This document shows positions 3,630 through 9,222 of a DNA stretch of 9,222 nucleotides, piece by piece (position 1 is the stretch's first letter; each line of letters opens with the position of its first letter). The position numbers and the translations under genes are program-made. A model generated the notes under the pieces. The model was not told where the DNA came from. It saw only the letters and a program-made list of their open reading frames with translations, and ran no database searches. Source of the stretch: an uncultured Clostridia bacterium (lineage in GTDB: Bacteria > Bacillota > Clostridia > Lachnospirales > Lachnospiraceae); NCBI GenBank assembly GCA_947088195.1, contig CAMUFS010000106.1, forward strand, positions 1 through 9,222, read 5' to 3'.

Positions 3630-4109
3630 ATGGAAAAGATAGCAAGTTTTACAGTGAATCATCTGGATTTGCTGACAGGGATTTATGTGTCAAGAAAGGA
3701 TTATATTGGCAAAGAGGTGGTGACAACCTTTGATCTTAGAATGACAAGACCGAATGTGGAGCCTGTGATGGGCACGGCAGCAGTACATGCGCTGGAGCAT
3801 CTATGTGCCACATTTTTGAGAAATCATAAAGAGTGGGGAGAACGGGTGATCTATTTTGGGCCTATGGGGTGCCGTACAGGATGTTATCTGTTGCTTGCAG
3901 GTGATTTGGAAGCAGAGGATGTGGTTGATCTGGTGCGAGAGATGATAAGCTTTGTGATAAATTTTGAGGGTGAGATACCGGGTGCATCTGCCAGAGATTG
4001 TGGAAATTATCTTGATATGAATCTTTCTATGGCGAAATATCATGCCGAGAAATTTTACAAGGAAGTTCTGGAATCTCCGACAAAGGAGAGGCTGCATTAT
4101 CCGCAGTAG
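3630..4109 (+). CDS. luxS: S-ribosylhomocysteine lyase LuxS
   Basis: Cleaves S-ribosylhomocysteine to homocysteine and 4,5-dihydroxypentane-2,3-dione, the precursor of AI-2, in the activated methyl cycle; cytosolic homodimer with an Fe/Zn site. The 159-residue product has the full signature: start MEKIASFTVNHLDL, metal ligands H53 and H57 with acid E56 in HALEH, the C81 of GPMGCRTG (the catalytic cysteine region), and third metal ligand C124 in ARDCGNYLDM. Length and ends agree with the family. I place the start at 3630 because AAAGGAGG lies five bases upstream and homologues begin MEKI; a start at 3573 would add 19 non-homologous residues. It is the first gene of a run with the patatin-like, peptidase and mutY genes, 24 bases before the next ATG. 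The leader carries unusual RNA structure that may control it. Confidence 0.95.
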   Translation: MEKIASFTVNHLDLLTGIYVSRKDYIGKEVVTTFDLRMTRPNVEPVMGTAAVHALEHLCATFLRNHKEWGERVIYFGPMGCRTGCYLLLAGDLEAEDVVDLVREMISFVINFEGEIPGASARDCGNYLDMNLSMAKYHAEKFYKEVLESPTKERLHYPQ

Positions 4110-4133
4110 TAGGAGAAGAAAGGAAGAGAGAGG

Positions 4134-4976
4134 ATGCCGGGGTTGATTTTGGAGGGCGGGACCTTCCGGGCAATTTTTAGTGCGGGGTGCATGGATGCGC
4201 TGTTGGAGCATCAGGTGATGTTTCCATATTGTGTTGGGGTGTCGGCTGGGATCACGGATGCATTTTCTTATATTTCTAGGCAGAAGGGAAGAAATCTTGA
4301 TATATTGGTAGATTTAAGGCATGATAAACGATATGTGGGCAAGAGGAATTTTCTAAAATGCCGAAGCTTATTTGGTCTGGATTTTGCCTATGATACTGTG
4401 CCAAATGAGTTATATTCTTTTGACTGGGATACCTTTTATCAATATAAGGGCAGACTGCGCGTGGGTGTCACAAACGCCGAGACCGGAGAGGCGGAATATA
4501 TGGATGGAAGAGCTCTGGATAAGAAGTGTATGATGCTTCGGGCAACCTGTGCGATACCACTTGTATTTCCAGAGATTAAGATAAATGGGAAGGTCTATTA
4601 TGATGGAGGGTTGCGGGACCCCATTCCCATCAGGCGCGCCATGGAGGATGGAAATAAGAAAAACTTAATTATTCTCACTCGTCCAAAGGGGTATAAAAAA
4701 GAGCTTAATAAGAGCACATGCATGGCAGCGGCAGTGTTGAAAAAGAAATATCCAAAGCTGTACCCTCTATTTTTAACCCGTCACACAGCATATAATAGGA
4801 CAGTGGAATATTGTGAGCGGCTTGAAAAAGAAGGACAGGCGGTGATTTTAAGGCCATCCCATCCAATAGAGAGCTTGGAGAAGGATGTGGAAGTGATTAA
4901 GGCAAATTATCAGATGGGCTATCGGTTGACAGAGAAAAAAATAGAAGAGATCAAGGCATTATGGAGGCAGATATGA
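4134..4976 (+). CDS. Patatin-like phospholipase family protein
   Basis: A 280-residue serine hydrolase of the patatin/RssA-YjjU type expected to release acyl groups from lipids; no signal peptide, so cytosolic. The catalytic dyad is visible: nucleophile S37 in GVSAG after a hydrophobic strand, and D157 in YYDGGLRDP. The oxyanion-hole segment near the start, EGGTFRAIFSAG, departs from the usual GGGxRG (Thr and Ala replace two glycines), though the Arg is kept. RATCAIPLVFPEI before the DGG is typical of the bacterial family. The C-terminal 90 residues are basic and helical (KKKYPKLYP, then an Arg/Tyr-rich helix). It follows luxS by 24 bases, with AGGA-type ribosome binding sequence ahead of ATG 4134, and overlaps the next gene by ATGA, which indicates translational coupling. 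Substrate unknown. Confidence 0.85.
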   Translation: MPGLILEGGTFRAIFSAGCMDALLEHQVMFPYCVGVSAGITDAFSYISRQKGRNLDILVDLRHDKRYVGKRNFLKCRSLFGLDFAYDTVPNELYSFDWDTFYQYKGRLRVGVTNAETGEAEYMDGRALDKKCMMLRATCAIPLVFPEIKINGKVYYDGGLRDPIPIRRAMEDGNKKNLIILTRPKGYKKELNKSTCMAAAVLKKKYPKLYPLFLTRHTAYNRTVEYCERLEKEGQAVILRPSHPIESLEKDVEVIKANYQMGYRLTEKKIEEIKALWRQI

Positions 4977-6763
4977 TAACGGAGCGTTTGGCTGCACTTC
5001 GGGAGAGGATGCAGGAAAAAGATATTGATATTTATATGATTCCAACAGAGGATTTTCATGGGTCTGAATATGTGGGAGATTATTTTAAGACAAGAAAATA
5101 TATGTCTGGTTTTACTGGGTCAGCGGGCACACTGGTTGTCACCCGCACGGAGGCAGGGCTGTGGACAGATGGGAGATATTTTATTCAGGCGGAGAATGAG
5201 TTGAAAGGGAGTTCAATTCAACTGTTTAAGATGGGACAGCCAAAGGTGCCAAAGGTGGAGGAGTATATTGAGGAAAATATACCAGAGCATGGGTGTCTTG
5301 GTTTTGACGGAAGAGTGGTCAATGCAAGCTTAGGGCTTAAGCTTAAGGAGATGCTCGCAAAGAAAAAAGCCAGAATTGATGCATCAGAGGATCTGGTGGA
5401 CGCATTTTGGACGGACAGGCCAGCTCTTTCAAAAAAGCCAGCATTTCTTCTCAATGTAAAATGGACTGGCAAATCCAGACAGGATAAGCTTAAGGAGCTT
5501 CGCAAGGTGATGGAGGAGAAGAAGGTAGACACCTTTATTCTTGCCAGCTTGGATGACATTGCATGGCTTTTTAATATTAGGGGAAATGATGTGGAGCACA
5601 ATCCAGTGATTTTGTCCTATGTGGTAGTAAAAAAGTATGAATGTCTGATGTTTGTTCAGGAGGAGGCACTTAGCAAGGAGGTTCGAAGTGAGCTTGAGCG
5701 GGCACAAATAACAATTCGCCCTTATCATTTGGTCTATGAATATGTGAGTGAGCTGCCGGAGAATGAGACGGTGTTGCTGTGCAAAAGGCGCGTGAATTAT
5801 GCGATTTTAAATAGCTTGCAGGAAGGGATCACAATTCTTGATGAGACTAATCCAACAACATTAAAAAAAGCAGTGAAGAATCCAGTGGAGCTAATTAATC
5901 TGAGAAAATCCCATGTGAAGGATGGCGTGGCAGTCACAAAGTTTATGTATTGGCTAAAGCATCAGGTTGGCAAAGAGGAGATCACAGAGCTTAGCGCGGC
6001 AGATCATCTGGAAAAGCTTCGCAGGGCGTCAGAAGGCTTTTTGGATCTTAGCTTTCAGACTATTTCTGCTTATCAAGCAAATGCAGCGATGATGCATTAT
6101 TCTGCGACGCCAGAGAGCGATGCAGTGTTAAAGCCGGAGGGACTTCTCTTGGTGGATTCAGGCGGACAGTATTATGAGGGAACAACAGATATTACACGCA
6201 CCTTTGTTTTAGGACCGATCCCAGATGAGTGGAAGATGCATTTTACATTAGTGGCAAAGTCTATGTTAAATCTTGCTAATGCTAAGTTTTTATATGGGTG
6301 CACAGGATTAAATTTAGATATTTTGGCGAGAGGACCTCTCTGGAATCTGGGTATTGATTATCGCTGTGGAACAGGGCATGGTGTGGGATACTTGTTGAAT
6401 GTGCATGAGGGACCCAATGGTTTTCGCTGGAAGCATGTACCAGAGAGAGAGGATCAGGCAATCCTTGAGGCTGGTATGGTTACGACAGACGAACCGGGCG
6501 TGTACGTGGAGAATAGCCACGGCATCCGCACGGAGAATGAGCTAGTCTGCAAAAAAGCGAAAGAAAATGAATATGGGCAATTTATGGAATTTGAGACCAT
6601 TACCTATGCACCGATTGATCTGGATGGCATAGATCCTTCTTATCTAAATGAGGAGGACAAAAGGCAATTAAATACGTATCATAAGATGGTATATGAGAAA
6701 ATTGCTCCACATCTTACAGAAGAAGAGGCGGAGTGGTTGAAAGAATATACAAGAGAGATTTAA
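4973..6763 (+). CDS. Aminopeptidase P family (M24) Xaa-Pro aminopeptidase
   Basis: A 596-residue cytosolic metallopeptidase expected to remove the N-terminal residue from peptides with proline in second position. It has the long three-domain form seen in eukaryotic XPNPEP1 and many bacteria: creatinase-like N-terminal domain (about 1-130), a second such domain (about 155-290), the pita-bread M24 domain (about 305-525), and the extra C-terminal domain beginning near EFETITYAPIDLDGIDP. All five metal ligands are present: D395 in VDSGGQY, D406 in GTTDITR, H469 in GTGHGVGY, E507 in TDEPGVY and E521 in RTENEL. I choose ATG 4973, not 4961, because GGAGG (4963-4967) sits five bases before it and it forms an ATGA overlap with the patatin-like stop. 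The gene symbol pepP is often used for this family, but the E. coli protein is much shorter. Confidence 0.92.
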   Translation: MITERLAALRERMQEKDIDIYMIPTEDFHGSEYVGDYFKTRKYMSGFTGSAGTLVVTRTEAGLWTDGRYFIQAENELKGSSIQLFKMGQPKVPKVEEYIEENIPEHGCLGFDGRVVNASLGLKLKEMLAKKKARIDASEDLVDAFWTDRPALSKKPAFLLNVKWTGKSRQDKLKELRKVMEEKKVDTFILASLDDIAWLFNIRGNDVEHNPVILSYVVVKKYECLMFVQEEALSKEVRSELERAQITIRPYHLVYEYVSELPENETVLLCKRRVNYAILNSLQEGITILDETNPTTLKKAVKNPVELINLRKSHVKDGVAVTKFMYWLKHQVGKEEITELSAADHLEKLRRASEGFLDLSFQTISAYQANAAMMHYSATPESDAVLKPEGLLLVDSGGQYYEGTTDITRTFVLGPIPDEWKMHFTLVAKSMLNLANAKFLYGCTGLNLDILARGPLWNLGIDYRCGTGHGVGYLLNVHEGPNGFRWKHVPEREDQAILEAGMVTTDEPGVYVENSHGIRTENELVCKKAKENEYGQFMEFETITYAPIDLDGIDPSYLNEEDKRQLNTYHKMVYEKIAPHLTEEEAEWLKEYTREI

Positions 6764-6808
6764 AAGAAACATGGCTCCATGCGAGCACATGCAAAAAGGT
6801 CAAAGCAT

Positions 6809-8047
6809 ATGATACAATACAATACCTTAATTCCAGTCAACAGAAGAGGGAAGGAGCTGTCAGAAGAGGAGCGCATTCGTCAGATGACGCCATTTCTGCT
6901 TGACTGGTATAAACAAGAGAGAAGGATTCTTCCGTGGAGGGAGAATCCTATTCCTTATTATGTGTGGCTTTCGGAGATTATGCTGCAACAGACTAGAGTG
7001 GAGGCAGTAAAGCCTTATTTTGCGAGATTTATAGATGCTTTGCCAGATATTGCGTCACTTGCAGCGGTGGATGAGGAGCTGCTTCTTAAGTTGTGGGAGG
7101 GGTTAGGCTATTATAATCGTGTAAGAAATCTAAAAAAGGCCGCACAGATTGTGATGGAACAGCATGAAGGAGAACTTCCGGCAGATTATAGAAAGCTTCT
7201 TGCACTTCCCGGCATTGGCTCCTACACTGCCGGAGCTATCGCCTCGATTGCCTATGGATTGCCAGTTCCCGCCGTGGACGGTAATGTGTTGCGCGTGCTC
7301 TCCAGACTTATGGCAGATGACCGTGATATAGCAAAGCAATCTGTGAAAAAACATGCAGAGGAGCTTTTGACAGAGACAATGCCAAAGGAAGAAGCCTCCG
7401 CCTTTAATCAGGCAATGATGGAGATCGGCGCTGTTGTCTGTCTGCCAAATGGACTGCCTTTGTGTAAGACATGTCCTCTGGCACCTTTTTGCCTTTCAAA
7501 GGCTCTTGGCACACAGCTTAATTATCCAGTAAAAACGGCGAAGAAGGCAAGAAAAGTGGAGGAGAGAACCGTGCTGCTTTTTCTTTATAACGATGGAGTT
7601 GGAAAACAGATAGCTCTTAGTAAAAGAGAAGACTCTGGGCTTTTAGCTGGAATGTATGAATTTCCAAATCTAATGGGAAGGCTTTCAAAGAAAGAGATAG
7701 CCAACTATTTGCAAAAGCAGGAGATTAGCTATGGGAAGCTTAGAAAAATTGAGGATGCAAAGCATGTGTTTTCTCATATAGAATGGCATATGACAGGCTA
7801 TGAGGTGATGGTGGATAATCGAGACAATATGCAGGATAAATTTTTGTTTGTAGAGCTTTCACAGCTTCATAAAAAATATCCAGTGCCAAGTGCATTTGCA
7901 GCATATAAAAAGTGGCTTGCCCAATATGACGAAAGTGGAAAAGAAGATGAAAGAGGAATTGCTGAAGCTTCTGCGCCCTATCACTGTGGAGGAGAGGGAG
8001 ATTCTGAGAGGGAATGTACAGATACAGAGGCAGATCTATACAGATAA
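6809..8047 (+). CDS. mutY: A/G-specific adenine DNA glycosylase MutY
   Basis: Removes adenine mispaired with 8-oxoguanine; base-excision repair. The 412-residue product shows catalytic E56 in WLSEIMLQQTRVEAV, the helix-hairpin-helix LPGIGSYTAGAIASIAYG, catalytic D157 in PAVDGNVLRVLSRL, and four cluster cysteines C211, C219, C222, C228 (C-x7-C-x2-C-x5-C, one residue longer than the classical first gap). A NUDIX-like 8-oxoguanine recognition domain spans about 255-360. ATG 6809 is preferred because AAGGT lies eight bases upstream; ATG 6779 (ten residues longer) has no clear site. After AAYKKWLAQY, where the domain normally ends, the frame continues for about 38 Glu/Ser-rich residues that overlap the following araC gene by 101 bases. 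This tail looks non-conserved and may come from loss of an original stop. The gene begins 45 bases after the peptidase gene. Confidence 0.93.
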   Translation: MIQYNTLIPVNRRGKELSEEERIRQMTPFLLDWYKQERRILPWRENPIPYYVWLSEIMLQQTRVEAVKPYFARFIDALPDIASLAAVDEELLLKLWEGLGYYNRVRNLKKAAQIVMEQHEGELPADYRKLLALPGIGSYTAGAIASIAYGLPVPAVDGNVLRVLSRLMADDRDIAKQSVKKHAEELLTETMPKEEASAFNQAMMEIGAVVCLPNGLPLCKTCPLAPFCLSKALGTQLNYPVKTAKKARKVEERTVLLFLYNDGVGKQIALSKREDSGLLAGMYEFPNLMGRLSKKEIANYLQKQEISYGKLRKIEDAKHVFSHIEWHMTGYEVMVDNRDNMQDKFLFVELSQLHKKYPVPSAFAAYKKWLAQYDESGKEDERGIAEASAPYHCGGEGDSERECTDTEADLYR

Positions 8048-8909
8048 AAAGGATTTTACAATAATAAGTGAGAAAATGCTTGCAGGCGGCAGATTGATGG
8101 ATATCCGAGTGCACACGCGCTTTATTGAATTTCCAAAGCATAAGCATGATTATATTGAGATTATCTATATGTGTTCTGGCAGAACCGTTCACTGGATTAA
8201 CGAAGATACAAGGCTTGTTCTGGGAGAGGGGGAGCTGCTTTTTCTCAATCAACATGCTTTTCACGCGATTGATGCGGCGAAAGAGAATGATATTGCGGTT
8301 AATTTTATGATTCTTCCTGAATTTTTTGATGTGGCGTTTGCCATGCTAAAGGGGGAGAGTGAGCTGCGGAATTTTATTGTTGGTTCGTTGATGCAGGATA
8401 CAGGACGGGCAGATTATCTACATTTTAAAGTAGCAGATGTGCTTCCTGTGCAGAATTTAGTGGAAAATATGGTTTGGTCGTTATTGATGGAGCAGGGGCA
8501 CGGGCGTTATATTAATCAGACAACGATGGGACTTTTATTTTTAAATCTGATGAATTATACAGAGAAGATTGAGCAGCATAATGAGGCACAATGGGAAAGT
8601 ATGCTGGTGTTGACAGCGCTTCGCTATATTGAGGATAATTATCGTCATGCAAATTTAACAGAGCTCGCCGGGAATCTGGGCGTTTCATTAAGTCAGATTT
8701 CACGGCTAATCAAACAAAATACGGGAAGTACATTTAAGGAGCTTTTGCAGAAAAAGAGGCTGAATAAGGCAGAGCAGCTATTGACCGAGACAAAGCTTTC
8801 TGTCTCAGATATTATAACATGTGTGGGATATGACAATGCCAGCTATTTTTTTCGGATATTTAAAGAAAGATATGGAATGAGTCCAAGGGAGTACAGAAGT
8901 GGAAAGTAA
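7947..8909 (+). CDS. AraC-family transcriptional regulator
   Basis: A 320-residue regulator. The N-terminal sensing part has the cupin pattern HTRFIEFPKHKHDYIEIIYM, then a turn LGEGELLFLNQHAFHAI, as in AraC proteins that bind a small ligand. The C-terminal 98 residues hold two helix-turn-helix units: LTELAGNLGVSLSQISRLIK and, after a linker helix, the family signature VGYDNASYFFRIFKERYGMS with PREYR. The start is uncertain: ATG 7947 has GTGGAAAAG before it, ATG 7926 adds seven residues without a visible site, and 7890 is further upstream within mutY. All choices begin inside the mutY frame, so the two genes overlap by at least 101 bases in different frames and are probably cotranscribed. It ends 33 bases before a response regulator gene, suggesting a regulatory pair. 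The ligand and targets are unknown. Confidence 0.9.
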   Translation: MKEELLKLLRPITVEEREILRGNVQIQRQIYTDKKDFTIISEKMLAGGRLMDIRVHTRFIEFPKHKHDYIEIIYMCSGRTVHWINEDTRLVLGEGELLFLNQHAFHAIDAAKENDIAVNFMILPEFFDVAFAMLKGESELRNFIVGSLMQDTGRADYLHFKVADVLPVQNLVENMVWSLLMEQGHGRYINQTTMGLLFLNLMNYTEKIEQHNEAQWESMLVLTALRYIEDNYRHANLTELAGNLGVSLSQISRLIKQNTGSTFKELLQKKRLNKAEQLLTETKLSVSDIITCVGYDNASYFFRIFKERYGMSPREYRSGK

Positions 8910-8942
8910 TAGGAAAAAATTTGTGTTGGTGGGGGGTGAGTC

Positions 8943-9222
8943 ATGCAAACCATTCTGATTGTTGAGGATAATTCTGTTATTCGTGAGGAATTGACTTTCT
9001 TGTTGGAGAACGAGGGGTATCGGGTTTTGTCTGTAACAGATTTTGAAACTATTCCAGAACAGGTGTGTTCTATCAGCCCTAATTTAGTTCTTTTGGATTT
9101 GGGGCTCCCCGGACGCGATGGTCTTTCTTTGTGCGTTGCAATACGAAAAGTTGCGCCTATTATTGTAGTCACCAGTCGAACCTCTACCATGGATGAATTA
9201 CAGGCATTGAATCTGGGCAGTG
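8943..9222 (+). CDS. Two-component response regulator, N-terminal part (cut by window end)
   Basis: The 93 codons present form a receiver domain: acidic pair E8-D9 in ILIVEDN, phospho-acceptor D52 in LVLLDLGLPGRDG, and conserved switch residue T77 in PIIVVTSR, followed by MDELQALNLGS, the helix that normally leads to the DDYLxKP loop. The domain style is that of OmpR/PhoB-type regulators, but the output domain lies outside the window. GGGGGGTGAG (8931-8940) lies just before ATG 8943. A sensor kinase gene probably follows, and may be inferred only from the usual gene order. Confidence 0.9.
   Translation, partial: MQTILIVEDNSVIREELTFLLENEGYRVLSVTDFETIPEQVCSISPNLVLLDLGLPGRDGLSLCVAIRKVAPIIVVTSRTSTMDELQALNLGS

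Noticed and set aside
3393..3630. SAM-I, SAH or T-box riboswitch upstream of luxS
   Set aside because: None of their core motifs (for example GATGAAGCC-type or TGGNACCGCG-type strings) could be found; only generic structure is supported.
3801..9190. Several minus-strand frames of 60-175 codons opposite luxS, the peptidase, mutY, araC and the response regulator
   Set aside because: Each lies opposite a gene with clear domain motifs and has atypical composition without start signals; they are shadows.
1..9222. CRISPR array, tRNA or rRNA
   Set aside because: No regularly spaced repeats, no T-loop GTTCRANYC in a cloverleaf context, and no conserved rRNA stretches were seen.

Overview
The window looks like chromosome of a low-GC Gram-positive bacterium, most likely a Clostridia/Lachnospiraceae gut anaerobe. 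The evidence is the strong AGGAGG-type ribosome binding sites, the AT-rich intergenic DNA with TTGACA/TATAAT promoters, and the protein families present (XRE-TPR regulator, Hol_Tox-type peptide, DUF4234, LuxS, C-terminally extended aminopeptidase P, clostridial-style MutY). The family-level placement is inference; no rRNA or tRNA is present to confirm it. Left part (1 to about 2960) is AT-rich and accessory in character. It starts with an XRE-type regulator with a long helical C-terminal region (241-1293). Next comes a decayed IS256-family insertion sequence that keeps a left end, a hairpin over its ribosome binding site and about 50 frameshifted codons (about 1372-1603). A compact type I toxin-antitoxin locus follows: a 30-residue single-span peptide (1865-1957) with its own extended -10 promoter, and a convergent antisense RNA of about 105 nt (about 2055 down to 1951) with its own promoter and terminator. 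A 102-bp, 93% identical copy of part of the regulator's 3' region (2154-2255) then ends three bases before the stop of a convergent NUDIX hydrolase gene (2258-2761, minus strand). The regulator duplication thus brackets the IS remnant and the toxin locus. Right part (about 2960 to 9222) is more orderly and mostly on the plus strand. A strong promoter drives a small three-span DUF4234 membrane protein (3027-3371). It is followed by a terminator and by RNA with several mutually exclusive helices (3393-3508) ahead of luxS (3630-4109). After luxS come, tightly packed, a patatin-like lipid hydrolase (4134-4976), an aminopeptidase P coupled to it by an ATGA overlap (4973-6763), mutY (6809-8047), an AraC-family regulator whose start lies inside the mutY reading frame (7947-8909), and the first 93 codons of a response regulator running off the window (8943-9222). 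How the genes fit together: luxS to mutY read as a housekeeping operon (activated methyl cycle/AI-2 formation, lipid hydrolysis, proline-peptide turnover, oxidative DNA repair), probably followed by a regulatory pair (AraC plus response regulator). The features most worth a second look are the type I toxin locus with its 5' UTR switch and direct repeats, and the structured RNA between DUF4234 and luxS.
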